Assembly: GCA_004340125.1 (NCBI GenBank)
Contig: SLUK01000014.1
Coordinates: 1 to 64,000 of the forward strand
Source: Harryflintia acetispora
GTDB lineage: Bacteria > Bacillota > Clostridia > Oscillospirales > Ruminococcaceae
DNA length: 64,000 nt
Direction of reading: 5' to 3'
Numbering within the stretch: position 1 is the first letter of the stretch; the number at the start of each line of letters is the position of its first letter. This document shows positions 32,985 through 40,983 of the stretch, piece after piece. The notes under the pieces were generated by a model. That model was given only the letters and a program-made list of their open reading frames with translations. It was not told the DNA's origin and did no database searches. The position numbers were made by a program, and so were the translations under genes.

Positions 32985-33212
32985 ATGCTGAGACTGATCG
33001 ACTGGCTCACGGCGCGTTTTCGCCGCTTCACCGTCTGGGACATCGCGCTCTTCAAATCCACCCTGCTCTCCTTCGGGGTGCTGGTGGGCATGCACGCAAA
33101 GGAAGGCGGGCGAAAGTTCCTGCCCCTGGTGTGGGCGGCTTTCATCCTCTCCTATCTGGCGCTCTTTTTCCGCATTGTGACCCTTGCAAGCGACAAATTA
33201 ACGGACGACTAG
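32985..33212 (+). CDS. Small membrane protein of unknown function
   Basis: A 75-aa protein with AAAGGAG before its ATG. The N-terminus MLRLIDWLTARFRRFTVWD is amphipathic and basic. Two hydrophobic segments follow: KSTLLSFGVLVGM (about residues 25-37) and LPLVWAAFILSYLALFFRIV (about 47-66), with a short acidic tail. Similar small two-helix proteins are common in Clostridia and lack a known role. It lies 11 bases before the homocysteine methyltransferase gene, whose ribosome site overlaps its stop region, so the two are co-transcribed. Confidence 0.75.
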   Translation: MLRLIDWLTARFRRFTVWDIALFKSTLLSFGVLVGMHAKEGGRKFLPLVWAAFILSYLALFFRIVTLASDKLTDD

Positions 33213-33223
33213 GAGGAAAAAAG

Positions 33224-34168
33224 ATGGACCTGATCCAAAAGGTACTGGCCGTGCACGACCTGCTGATTCTCGACGGGGCGATGGCCACCGAACTCGAACG
33301 CCGTGGGGCCGACATCAAGGATGCGCTCTGGTCGGCCAAGGTGCTCATCGAGAACCCCGCCGCCATCGAGGGGGTGCACTACGACTACTTCGTCGCCGGC
33401 GCCGACTGCGCCATGACCGCGAGCTATCAGGCGACAATCGAGGGCTTCATAAAACGCGGCTGCTCCCCCGAACAGGCCCGGCAGCTGATCCGCGACTCGG
33501 TGACGCTGGCTCAAAAGGCCCGCGAGCGGTTTCTGGCGGACCATTCCCTGTCCCCGTCGCGCCCGCAGCCGCTGATCGTGGCGGCCATCGGCCCCTACGG
33601 GGCCTACCTCGCGGACGGCAGCGAATACCGCGGCAACTACCAAATGAGCGAAGCTCAGCTCGTTGACTTCCACCGCGAGCGGGCCGCACTGCTGCTCGAC
33701 GCAGGCGCAGACATCCTCGCCTTCGAGACCATCCCCTCGCTGCTCGAGGCGAAAGCGATCGTACACCTGATGGAGGAGTTTCCGAATGCCTGCTACTGGA
33801 TCAGCTTCAGCTGCAACAGCGGCGACACCATCTGCGAGGGGACCCCGATCGGCGAGTGCGCCAAGTTCCTCGACGGCTGCGGGCAGCTCGGCGCCATCGG
33901 GATCAATTGCACCCCGCCCGATTTTGTGCCCTCCCTGATTTCCAAGGTGCGCGCCGAGAGCGGCAAGCCGATTGCAGTTTACCCAAATTCGGGCGAGGAA
34001 TACGACCCCGTCACCAAAACCTGGCGCGGCTGCGCCAGCGCAGAGGATTTCGCCGCGCGCGCCAAAGAGTGGCGCGCGTGCGGGGCGCGCATCATCGGCG
34101 GCTGCTGCCGAACCACCCCCGAGGACATCGCGGCGGTGGCCCGTTGGGCCAGGGGCGAGGGGAATTAA
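33224..34168 (+). CDS. mmuM: Homocysteine S-methyltransferase family protein
   Basis: A 314-aa protein of typical MmuM length. LDGAMATELERRG opens the barrel; GINCTPPDFV holds the first zinc Cys and GGCCRTTPEDI the Cys-Cys pair of the catalytic zinc site. It transfers a methyl group from S-methylmethionine or S-adenosylmethionine to homocysteine, giving methionine. AGGAGG lies before the ATG at 33224. It appears to form a two-gene unit with the small membrane protein. The symbol follows the family; the methyl donor is not certain. Confidence 0.9.
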   Translation: MDLIQKVLAVHDLLILDGAMATELERRGADIKDALWSAKVLIENPAAIEGVHYDYFVAGADCAMTASYQATIEGFIKRGCSPEQARQLIRDSVTLAQKARERFLADHSLSPSRPQPLIVAAIGPYGAYLADGSEYRGNYQMSEAQLVDFHRERAALLLDAGADILAFETIPSLLEAKAIVHLMEEFPNACYWISFSCNSGDTICEGTPIGECAKFLDGCGQLGAIGINCTPPDFVPSLISKVRAESGKPIAVYPNSGEEYDPVTKTWRGCASAEDFAARAKEWRACGARIIGGCCRTTPEDIAAVARWARGEGN

Positions 34169-34273
34169 CTAAATATTTACAATTATACCCTGTATATCCC
34201 TTGCCGTTCTCTCCGGGCCCTGTTATAATGAGACGGTAACTGAAACACAACGACTGTGGGGGAAATTGCTTCT

Positions 34274-34579
34274 ATGAAAAAATTGATTGTATCCGCCATG
34301 ATGATTGCGGCGATTCTTGCATCCTCGGTCCCGGTCGCCGCGCATCATCATGAGGCCGCGGCTGTGGCATGCGGCGGTACGGGCGCCTGCATGGTGAACG
34401 GGGTCTGCGACGGGAGCTGTCTGGGCAGCGGCGACTGTCTGGGCTATGAAGGCTGCAACAGCGCCTGCAACGGCTCGAAAACCTGTGTAAACAACGGGGT
34501 CTGCGCCGGACATGCGCAGGGCTTTGCCCAAGGCAGGGGACATCACGGGGGCGGCCATCACGGGGGCTACTGCCGGTAA
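34274..34579 (+). CDS. Secreted Cys/His-rich small protein
   Basis: A 101-aa protein. A signal peptide (MKKLIVSAMMIAAILASSVPVAA) is followed by HHHEAAA. The mature part has about twelve Cys in short spacings (ACMVNGVCDGSC, GDCLGYEGC, NSACNGSKTCVNNGVC). NGVC occurs twice, suggesting internal duplication. The C-terminus GHHGGGHHGGYCR is His/Gly-rich. Cys and His clusters suggest metal binding or a disulfide-rich extracellular peptide. No modification, export or immunity gene is adjacent. GGGGG lies before the ATG, and a strong terminator follows, so it is a single-gene unit. Function unknown. Confidence 0.75.
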   Translation: MKKLIVSAMMIAAILASSVPVAAHHHEAAAVACGGTGACMVNGVCDGSCLGSGDCLGYEGCNSACNGSKTCVNNGVCAGHAQGFAQGRGHHGGGHHGGYCR

Positions 34580-34589
34580 AAAGCAACGT

Positions 34590-34620
34590 GGAGGACGGAT
34601 ATTCCGTCCTCCATTTTTTT
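34590..34620 (+). terminator. Rho-independent terminator after Cys/His-rich gene
   Basis: A perfect 10-bp stem (34590-34599 with 34603-34612, loop TAT) followed by ATTTTTTT, ten bases after the stop codon. A textbook terminator. Confidence 0.92.
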
Positions 34621-34731
34621 GCAATCAAAACCATTGGCATGTCCGGTGGTTTTAATCATGTGCTGCCTTTTATTTTGCCGCCAAATTCCTGACATGAACG
34701 CGACCCGCCTGTAAAGAATAAAGACGGGGCT

Positions 34732-34930
34732 TTTCCGAGAGCACCCATATTGAAGTATTGAAAGTAAAGCTTTCAATACTTTGGGAGGGGCGCAACACCA
34801 ATCCCCGCCCTGAAGAAAGCAGGTGCGCTCTTTCCGAGGGCACCCATATTGAAGTATTGAAAGCAAAGCTTTCAATACTTTGAGAAGGGCGCAACGCCAA
34901 TCCCCACCCTGAGGAAAGCAGGTGCGCCCC
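34732..34930 (+). repeat. Two tandem 99-bp repeats with internal hairpin (copies A and B)
   Basis: Copy A is 34732-34830 and copy B 34831-34930, differing at few positions. Each carries a 12-bp hairpin (AAGTATTGAAAG and its complement around a YAAAG-type centre) followed by a GC-rich tail ending GCAGGTGCGC. No gene lies in 34580-34999. A partial inverted third copy lies at 44298-44358. The arrangement looks like a small mobile or amplified noncoding element. Confidence 0.85.
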
Positions 34931-34999
34931 TTTGCCGCATTTTACGGCAGAATGGAATTTGCGCGTGCGCAAATTCCCGAGAAAGGAACGGTTGCAATT

Positions 35000-35146
35000 A
35001 TGACGCGGGATTATCAATTTGCCGACCTCAGCCGTCAGACGAGGGAGGAGCTGGACAGGCTCGAAGCGCAGCTGAGCCGGGATTGTCACCGGCCGATCGT
35101 CCTCGTCGCCTACGAGCAACGAAAAGAGGGGGAACAGTCGCAATGA
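35000..35146 (+). CDS. Small hypothetical protein, 48 aa
   Basis: A short ORF opening MTRDYQFADLSRQTREELDR and continuing LEAQLSRDCHRPIVLVAYEQ, predicted to be helix then strand. AAAGGA lies upstream of the ATG. The stop overlaps the start of the next small gene (ATGA), so the pair is translationally coupled, which argues that both are real. No signal peptide or membrane segment; function unknown. Confidence 0.6.
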   Translation: MTRDYQFADLSRQTREELDRLEAQLSRDCHRPIVLVAYEQRKEGEQSQ

Positions 35147-35340
35147 ACGAAATTTACAGCGGGCTGGGAGATTATTTTTCCTTCGGATTTGCCGACGTGT
35201 CCCAAGCCGGATATTTCGACGGGCTGCCGAAGGAAATCCGCCAGGCGGTGCTGCAAAACCAGAGCCGCTTCCACTCCTTCGAGGAGATGAAGACTTATGC
35301 AGAAAAGCAAAAGCACAAACACAAGGGAAAGAAAAAATAA
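35143..35340 (+). CDS. Small hypothetical protein, 65 aa, basic C-terminus
   Basis: The ORF opens MNEIYSGLGDYFSFGFADVS and contains YFDGLPKEIRQAVLQNQSRF. The C-terminus EKQKHKHKGKKK is strongly basic, which suggests nucleic acid or membrane-surface contact. It starts inside the stop of the 48-aa gene and is closed by a strong terminator. No family recognised. Confidence 0.65.
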   Translation: MNEIYSGLGDYFSFGFADVSQAGYFDGLPKEIRQAVLQNQSRFHSFEEMKTYAEKQKHKHKGKKK

Positions 35341-35352
35341 CAGCTGAGGCCA

Positions 35353-35388
35353 CAAAAACCAGGACGGGTCGCCCCGTCCTGGTTTTTT
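35353..35388. terminator. Strong terminator after small gene pair
   Basis: A 14-15-bp stem around TCG (centre about 35370) is flanked by A-run and T-run, so it can act in both directions for the plus-strand pair and the convergent P-type ATPase gene. Confidence 0.9.
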
Positions 35389-35397
35389 ATTTTAGAA

Positions 35398-38070
35398 TCA
35401 ATCGGCGCGGCTCCCGGCTTTCCCTTTGATCCATTTCGCCAGCACGATCAGCTCGTGGAACACCAGCGGCAGCAGCGAAAGCAGCACCAGGTCCACCCAT
35501 TCCGTAAGGCTCAGCTGCGCGGTGCCGAAGAGGGAGCTCAGAAGCGGCACCTCGGTCACGGCGATCTGCAAAACGAAACCCACCGCAAAGGCCAGCAGCA
35601 TGGTCTTGTTTTCCAGATGGTTCATCCGAAAGACCGAACGGGAGGTGTTTCGCATCCCAACCGCATGGAAGAGCTGCGAGGTGCCCAGAGTCACAAAGGC
35701 ATAAGTTTGAGCATGCAGCAGGATGTCCGGCTGCAGCAGCATGTCGCGGATCCCGGCGAAGGAGACCGGTATTCCGGCTCCCATCAGGTGCCGGATGGGG
35801 GAATAGAGGAAGGCGCCCAGGGTCATGGCAGCGATCACCACCCCATAAAACAGGGTCAGCGCCAGCCCACCGTGGGCAAACAGGCTCTCCTTGGGGTCGC
35901 GGGGCGGGTCCTTCATGATGTCCTTATCCTTGCTGTCCACGCCGAGGGCGAGCCCCGGCAGGCTGTCGGTGATCAGGTTGACCCAAAGGATGTGGATCGC
36001 CCGCAGGGGGGCGGCCAGTCCCGCCGCGATGGCGCAGAACATGGCGATCACCTCGCCGAAGTTGGAGGAAAGCAGGAAGAGCACCGACTTTTTGATGTTC
36101 TGATAGATCCCCCGCCCTTCCTCCACCGCCCGCTCGATGGTGGCGAAGTTGTCGTCGGTGAGCACCATGTCGGCGGCGCCCTTTGCCACGTCGGTGCCGG
36201 TGATCCCCATCGCCACACCGATGTCGGCGGCTTTTAAGGAGGGCGCGTCGTTGACCCCGTCCCCGGTCATTGAGACGATCTGCCCTTGGGACTGGAAGGC
36301 CTTGACGATACGCACCTTGTGCTCGGGCGAGACCCGCGCAAAGAGGCGCAGCCCGCCAATACGCCGGTTCAGCTCCTCCTGGGGCAGTTCGTCGAGCTCG
36401 TCACCGCTCATGCATTGCTCCTCGCGCTCGGCGATCCCGAGGTCCTTGGCGATGGCCAGCGCGGTGTCCCGGTGGTCCCCGGTGATCATGACGGTGGTGA
36501 TCCCCGCCTCCCTGAACACCTGCACCGCGTCCCGCGCCTCGGGCCGCGCCGGGTCGATCATCCCGCACAGCCCCAGGAAGGTGAGGTTTTCCTCGCTGGC
36601 GCTCTCGTCCCCCTCCCGCTCGGCCAGGGCGAGCACGCGCAGCGCCTGCCGGGCCATCTGCGCGGCCGCGCCGGCGATTCTCCCGCGGTCCTGCTCCGTG
36701 ATCGGACGGGTTTTCCCCCGCTCGCTGATCCGGTCACAGCGCGCGAGCAGCAGATCCATCCCGCCCTTGGTATAGGCGCGCACCGAGCCCCCCGGGGTGC
36801 GGTGGACGGTGGTCATCATCTTGCGCTCGGAGTCGAAGGCGCGCTCGTTGATCCTCGGCAGCTCCCGCTGCAGCCCCTCGCGGGTGAGGGAGTAGCGCGC
36901 GCCCATGTCCAGCAGCGCCAGCTCGGTCGGGTCGCCCAAGCGGTTTTGACCCTCCAGCGAGGCGTCGTTGCAGAGGATGAACCCTTCGAGGAAGCGGCGG
37001 TCCCGCTTATCGTCGAGCTCCGTGGCGGCGCGCAGCTCCCCGTCGAGGTAGCAGCTTTTGACGGTCATCCGGTTCTGGGTGAGGGTGCCGGTCTTATCCG
37101 AGCAGACCACGCTGACCGCGCCCAGCGTCTCGACCGAGGGGAGCCGGCGCACAATGGTGTTGACCTTGACCATGCGCTGGACCCCCAGCGCCAATACGAT
37201 GGTGACCACCGCGGGCAGCCCCTCGGGGATGGCGGCGACCGCCAGCGAGATGGCGGTGAGCAGCATCTCCGGGATGTCCCGGCGCTGGATCAGAGCGATC
37301 CCGAACATCAGCACACAGATGACCACCGCCAGGATCCCCAGCAGCCGTCCGAGGTCGGCCAGGCGGCGCTGCAGCGGGGTCATCTCGTCCTTCTGCCCCT
37401 CGAGCAGCGAGGCGATCCGCCCCATTTCGGTGTTCATCCCGGTGGCGACGACCACCCCTTCGCCTCGCCCGTAGGTGACGCTGGTGGAGGAATAGGCCAT
37501 GTTGGCCCGGTCCCCCAGCGCCGTCTTGCCAGCGGCGACAAAGGAGGCGTCCTTCTCGGCCGGAACACTCTCGCCGGTGAGGGCGGACTCCTCGACCTTT
37601 AGGCTCATGCTTTCCAGCAGCCGCAGGTCGGCCGGCACCACCCGTCCGGCCTCGAGCAGCACCACGTCGCCCACCGCCAGCCCGGCGGCAGGCACCTCGC
37701 AGAGCTTCCCGTCCCGGCGCACCAGGGCCTGCGGGCTCGACATCTTTTTAAGCGCCTCAAGCGCCTGCTGCGCCTTGGACTCCTGGGTCATGCCGATCAC
37801 GGCGTTGAGCAGCACCACCATCAGAATGATCAGCGCGTCGCTCCATTCGCGCAGGAAGATCGAGATGGCCGCGGCGGCAAAGAGGATGTAGATCATCGGG
37901 TCGCGCAGCTGGGAGAGGAACATCTGCACCCGGCTCTTCTGTTTTTTCTCCCGCAGCTCGTTGGGGCCGTTTTCCTGAAGGCGCCTTTGCGCCTCCTGCT
38001 CGGAAAGTCCCTGACGCGGGTCGACGGACAGCTCCTGGCAGACCGATTGGGCCGATTTGGATTCGTACAA
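35398..38070 (-). CDS. Cation-transporting P-type ATPase (PMCA/SERCA-like), probable Mn2+/Ca2+ exporter
   Basis: About 890 aa. A cation ATPase N-terminal domain (SAQSVCQELSVDPRQGLSE) leads to ten predicted membrane helices. LTGESVPAEK is the actuator loop, CSDKTGTLTQNRM the phosphorylation site, MITGDHRDTA and MTGDGVNDAPSLKAADIG the P-domain signatures. The helix-4 motif AAIPEGLPA matches Ca2+/Mn2+ pumps. I chose the TTG at 38070: AAGGAG lies ten bases upstream and the protein then begins like relatives. The longer in-frame ORF to 38172 would be translated from the riboswitch leader and is unlikely. The Mn2+-sensing leader indicates export of excess manganese. Confidence 0.92.
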   Translation of the reverse strand: MYESKSAQSVCQELSVDPRQGLSEQEAQRRLQENGPNELREKKQKSRVQMFLSQLRDPMIYILFAAAAISIFLREWSDALIILMVVLLNAVIGMTQESKAQQALEALKKMSSPQALVRRDGKLCEVPAAGLAVGDVVLLEAGRVVPADLRLLESMSLKVEESALTGESVPAEKDASFVAAGKTALGDRANMAYSSTSVTYGRGEGVVVATGMNTEMGRIASLLEGQKDEMTPLQRRLADLGRLLGILAVVICVLMFGIALIQRRDIPEMLLTAISLAVAAIPEGLPAVVTIVLALGVQRMVKVNTIVRRLPSVETLGAVSVVCSDKTGTLTQNRMTVKSCYLDGELRAATELDDKRDRRFLEGFILCNDASLEGQNRLGDPTELALLDMGARYSLTREGLQRELPRINERAFDSERKMMTTVHRTPGGSVRAYTKGGMDLLLARCDRISERGKTRPITEQDRGRIAGAAAQMARQALRVLALAEREGDESASEENLTFLGLCGMIDPARPEARDAVQVFREAGITTVMITGDHRDTALAIAKDLGIAEREEQCMSGDELDELPQEELNRRIGGLRLFARVSPEHKVRIVKAFQSQGQIVSMTGDGVNDAPSLKAADIGVAMGITGTDVAKGAADMVLTDDNFATIERAVEEGRGIYQNIKKSVLFLLSSNFGEVIAMFCAIAAGLAAPLRAIHILWVNLITDSLPGLALGVDSKDKDIMKDPPRDPKESLFAHGGLALTLFYGVVIAAMTLGAFLYSPIRHLMGAGIPVSFAGIRDMLLQPDILLHAQTYAFVTLGTSQLFHAVGMRNTSRSVFRMNHLENKTMLLAFAVGFVLQIAVTEVPLLSSLFGTAQLSLTEWVDLVLLSLLPLVFHELIVLAKWIKGKAGSRAD

Positions 38071-38141
38071 GTTCAGCAGCTCCTTTTTGATGTGGGTCGT
38101 CCTTAGTATGCCCCGCTCCATGCGGGATACCGTGGGCGGCG

Positions 38142-38268
38142 GGAAAAGAAAAGAGACCTCCCGCCCGTCCATAAGACGTGCGAAAAGTCTCGTTACCTCA
38201 AGCGGACCCCAGGCCAGGGCGGTCGGCCCATGTATGTTGAACCTGAGATTTGAAACTACTCCCTTGAT
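38142..38268 (-). ncRNA. yybP-ykoY (Mn2+) riboswitch with terminator platform
   Basis: On the minus strand the leader contains the conserved elements in order: GGGAGUAG (38256-38263), UUCAACAUAC about 20 bases on, and GGUAACGAGAC before an expression platform. A hairpin pairing GAGACU with AGGUCUC (38153-38191) is followed by TTTTCTTTT, giving a transcription terminator. These match the yybP-ykoY class, known to sense Mn2+ and commonly found before P-type ATPases of this type. The ATPase start lies about 70 bases downstream. Confidence 0.85.
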
Positions 38269-38279
38269 TCGCTGTTTTT

Positions 38280-38285
38280 ATTATA
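38280..38285 (-). promoter_or_regulatory. -10 box of riboswitch/ATPase transcript
   Basis: A minus-strand TATAAT lies about 15 bases before the aptamer. The -35 is weak (TTAACA at a 19-base spacing). The position fits a transcript that begins just ahead of the riboswitch. Confidence 0.55.
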
Positions 38286-38333
38286 GCGCAATTTCAGCGC
38301 AAGGTGTTAACAAAGCGTAAAGATTGGGAATTT

Positions 38334-39011
38334 TTACTTGTTGGGGTTCTGGAACTTGGGCGGGTCGGCCTTGGTTTCGCCAAAGTGGTTATCCGGCGAA
38401 GGGGTGGAGAGGTTGAAGTAGAGCTTGGAGTCCTCGGTCACGCCGAAGCTCTGGTTTGAGCCGGTGTCCTGCACGCGGTTGAACGCCTCGCGGAACATGG
38501 CGTTGTGCGCCTCCTCGCGGTTAAGCAGAAAGTCGATGGTCTCCTTGACGCACTTGTCGTCGATCTGGCGGTAAAGGTACTCGTAGACCACCTTGGCGCG
38601 TTGTTCGGAGGCGATGTTCGAGAGCAGATCGGCGCACAGGTCCCCCGTGACGGTGACGTAGTCGGCGGTCCAGGAATAGCCCGAGGCGTTGATCAGCCCG
38701 GGATTCAGCCCGGTGAGGACATGGGTCTCGATCTCGCCGGCGGACACCTTCTGACTGTCCACGTCATGGCCATTGAGCAGGTTGATGGTGGTGGCGACCA
38801 TCTCCATGTGGCTGAGCTCCTCGGCGCCGATGTCCAAAAACAGGTCCTTGATGGCGGGGTCCTTGATCCGCATGCTCTGGGAGATGTACTGCATGGCGGC
38901 CTTGAGCTCGCCGTTCGCCCCGCCGAGCTGCTCCTGCATGAGCACCGCGTACTGCGGGTTGGGCCGCTCGACCTTGACCTCGTGGAAAAGCTGCTTTTCG
39001 TGTTTGAACAT
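38334..39011 (-). CDS. Manganese catalase / CotJC-like ferritin-fold protein
   Basis: A 225-aa four-helix-bundle protein. Dinuclear-metal ligands are visible in GANGELKAAMQYI, DIGAEELSHMEMV, SEQRAKVVYEYLYR and NREEAHNAMFREAF, the Glu/His pattern of non-haem manganese catalases. It disproportionates hydrogen peroxide. AGAGGG precedes the ATG at 39011; an earlier in-frame ATG lacks a site. It sits between the Mn2+-riboswitch ATPase and a DUF1540 gene, all on the minus strand. The gap to the ATPase leader holds the riboswitch promoter, so it is a separate unit with a common manganese theme. Confidence 0.92.
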   Translation of the reverse strand: MFKHEKQLFHEVKVERPNPQYAVLMQEQLGGANGELKAAMQYISQSMRIKDPAIKDLFLDIGAEELSHMEMVATTINLLNGHDVDSQKVSAGEIETHVLTGLNPGLINASGYSWTADYVTVTGDLCADLLSNIASEQRAKVVYEYLYRQIDDKCVKETIDFLLNREEAHNAMFREAFNRVQDTGSNQSFGVTEDSKLYFNLSTPSPDNHFGETKADPPKFQNPNK

Positions 39012-39072
39012 GAAATCCCTCTTTTCATAAAGTTTTGCCATTAGGTTGCGCAGAAAAAAGGAAATTATAACA

Positions 39073-39109
39073 AGTGAGCGGGCCGTTGAAATACAACGGC
39101 CCGCTCACT
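39073..39109 (-). terminator. Terminator between DUF1540 and manganese catalase genes
   Basis: A perfect 16-bp stem (39073-39088 with 39094-39109, loop AAATA). On the minus strand it follows the DUF1540 stop by 12 bases and is followed by TTGTTATAATTTCC, moderately T-rich. A TATAAT in that tail may also be the catalase promoter -10. Confidence 0.75.
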
Positions 39110-39121
39110 ATCCACATCAAA

Positions 39122-39292
39122 CTACTTCTTCAGCTCAAAGGACTTGCAGTCGGTGCACTGATCCATGGTCGGGTTCATTTCGTGCGTGCCGACGGTGATG
39201 CACTCCAGCGCGCAGTAATTCTCGTTCTGGCAGTGGTTGGCGCACTGCTGCACGGTGCACTTGATGCAATGGTTGGCATGGCAGGTATCCAT
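39122..39292 (-). CDS. DUF1540-type small Cys-rich protein, 56 aa
   Basis: The minus-strand ORF opens MDTCHANHCIKCTVQQCANH and has eight Cys in the spacing seen in DUF1540 (IKCTVQQC, NENYCALECITVG, DQCTDCKSF). AAGGAGG lies before the ATG. DUF1540 proteins are small, probably metal-binding, and often sporulation-associated in Clostridia. It has its own terminator and lies just upstream of the manganese catalase, so the two may be expressed together under stress or in spores. Role unknown. Confidence 0.85.
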   Translation of the reverse strand: MDTCHANHCIKCTVQQCANHCQNENYCALECITVGTHEMNPTMDQCTDCKSFELKK

Positions 39293-39416
39293 TCAAAAAT
39301 CCCTCCTTTTTCGGATTTATCTTTAGTTTGCCCCGGTGACCATCTTTTATAGCTAGGGGGAAAAAGGGATTTTTAAATTGGAAGATTCTTCTTTTTATTA
39401 AAAAGCTATTCTGCCT

Positions 39417-40289
39417 CTACTGAATCGACTCGGCGACCGCGATCAGCTCCTCACGGGTGAGCGGCGCTTTGGCGATCAGGCTCAGCAGCGTCCCGTCGCG
39501 CTCGAAGTCGATCTCGTTCCCGTTCACCAGTGCGGCGCTGTGCCCTGCGACCGTGATCTCCTCCACCGTCCCGTCGGTGGCGCTCACGTAGGCCATTTCG
39601 GGGGAGTCTTCCCGCTCCTGGAGCAGCAGGACCTCCTCGCCCTTTCCGTTTACAAAGTAGAGATTGGTCCAGCGCAGCCGCTCGCCGCTGTCCCGGCTTC
39701 GGACAAACTTCGCGTGCGAAAAGCGGATATCCTCTGGCAGCGAGGCGGGCAGCAGCACCGGAAAGGTGGTATAGTCGCTTAAGAGCCGGGGGTCGGTGAC
39801 CGTGAAGGTGTTCTCCTCCTCGATCCTCTCCTGCTCCTCATATTCCTCTTTTGTCAGCGCCTGCTCCCCGTCGAACGAGACAATCCTTTCCCCTTCGCCG
39901 TTGTAGAGCATTCCGGCGGCCCGCAGCACCTCGCCATAGGTCATAAGCTCCCGCCCGTTTTGGTCAAACAGCCGGCCCCTCATCTCCTCTGGCAGCGGCT
40001 CGTCCTCACCCGGCTCCCGCGTCTGCACCACCCGCGAATTGCCCAGCCCCACCATCGCCAGCACCCGTCCGGCCAGCTCCCGGGCAAAGGCGGTCTGGGA
40101 GAGCAGGCACACCGCCGCCACACAGGCGGCCGCCGTGCCGAGGCGGCGCCCCCTTCTCCCGGAAACTCCGGCGCGGCGGCGGAGCGCCTCCTTCCTCTTT
40201 TGTATTTCGAGCTCCCCGAGCGCCTCCCCCTCGTACCCCGACAGGTCGGTTTCGATCAGGTTGCACAGGTCATAGAGATTTCGTTTCAT
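39417..40289 (-). CDS. Anti-sigma-factor-like membrane protein (DUF4367-type)
   Basis: A 290-aa protein. The N-terminal cytoplasmic part (about residues 1-50, basic GRRGRRLG) is followed by a single helix (TAAACVAAVCLLSQTAFA) and a large outside domain whose C-terminal part (PVLLPASLPEDIRFS to VAGHSAALVNGNEIDF) resembles DUF4367. It begins three bases after the ECF sigma gene ends and is presumably the membrane-bound anti-sigma factor for it. Signal unknown. No zinc-binding HxxxCxxC motif is seen, so it is not of the ZAS type. Confidence 0.75.
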   Translation of the reverse strand: MKRNLYDLCNLIETDLSGYEGEALGELEIQKRKEALRRRAGVSGRRGRRLGTAAACVAAVCLLSQTAFARELAGRVLAMVGLGNSRVVQTREPGEDEPLPEEMRGRLFDQNGRELMTYGEVLRAAGMLYNGEGERIVSFDGEQALTKEEYEEQERIEEENTFTVTDPRLLSDYTTFPVLLPASLPEDIRFSHAKFVRSRDSGERLRWTNLYFVNGKGEEVLLLQEREDSPEMAYVSATDGTVEEITVAGHSAALVNGNEIDFERDGTLLSLIAKAPLTREELIAVAESIQ

Positions 40290-40292
40290 CGT

Positions 40293-40844
40293 TCATTCCT
40301 CCTGATTCCCGGATTCATACAGCCGGCGCAGCCGGCGGCGGCCGCGCGAAAGCCGGTTGTAAACGGCCGCCGGGCGCAGCCCCGAGCGTTTCGACAGGCT
40401 ATCGACGTCCTCCCCGCCGAGGTAGTAACATAAAAAGAGCTCCCGGTCCCGCTCATTGAGGCAACCCAGTAAGCTTTCCAGCTCCTCGCGCGCCTCGGCG
40501 CGCAGGGTGCTGTCGTCCGCGGCCGGCTCCGGCTCAAGCCCGTCCAGGCTGCTGCTCCTACCATCGAGGTACCGCCGCAGGTAATCCACACAGCGGCACC
40601 GCGCGATGGCCGCCACCCATCCCTCGAAGCTGCAGCGCTCCCCGTCAAAGCGCTTGGCGTTCTTCCACACCTCGTAAAGGATATCGTTCTGGCAGTCCTC
40701 CTGCCAGGCGGGCAGGGCGTAGAGCTTGCGCGAGACCACGCTTCTTATCAGCCCCGCGTAGTGCTCCACCAGATAGTCCAGTGCGCGCTCGTCCTGCCTT
40801 CGCAGCGCGCCGAGAAAATTCTCCCCATTGATTTCCTGTTTCAT
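40293..40844 (-). CDS. ECF-type RNA polymerase sigma factor
   Basis: A 183-aa sigma-70-family protein lacking regions 1 and 3. Region 2 includes DCQNDILYEVWKN and FEGWVAAIARCRCVDYLRR. A linker of about 25 residues precedes region 4 (LNERDRELFLCYYLGGEDVD to AAVYNRLSRGRRRLRR). It directs transcription of a stress or envelope regulon. The adjacent downstream gene encodes the likely anti-sigma. An inverted repeat (40870-40877 with 40893-40900) lies within 60 bases upstream. Confidence 0.9.
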   Translation of the reverse strand: MKQEINGENFLGALRRQDERALDYLVEHYAGLIRSVVSRKLYALPAWQEDCQNDILYEVWKNAKRFDGERCSFEGWVAAIARCRCVDYLRRYLDGRSSSLDGLEPEPAADDSTLRAEAREELESLLGCLNERDRELFLCYYLGGEDVDSLSKRSGLRPAAVYNRLSRGRRRLRRLYESGNQEE

Positions 40845-40983
40845 CTTCTGCTCCTCACTCTTGACAAAAGCGCTTTCACCTATTTATTCGCAGAAAGCGC
40901 GTAAAATCTATCACGCGCATTTATTTTTATATCCGCCCTACGGCCATGGCTGTTTTTATTGCTTCGCTGACGCTCAAGCATCG

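Noticed and set aside
34600..34930. CRISPR array, suggested by the repeated 99-bp units
   Set aside because: Only two direct copies exist, with no spacers of uniform size and no cas genes.
38071..38172. Upstream extension of the P-type ATPase reading frame to an ATG at 38172
   Set aside because: The extension overlaps the riboswitch terminator and leader; a ribosome site points instead to the TTG at 38070, which also matches family length.
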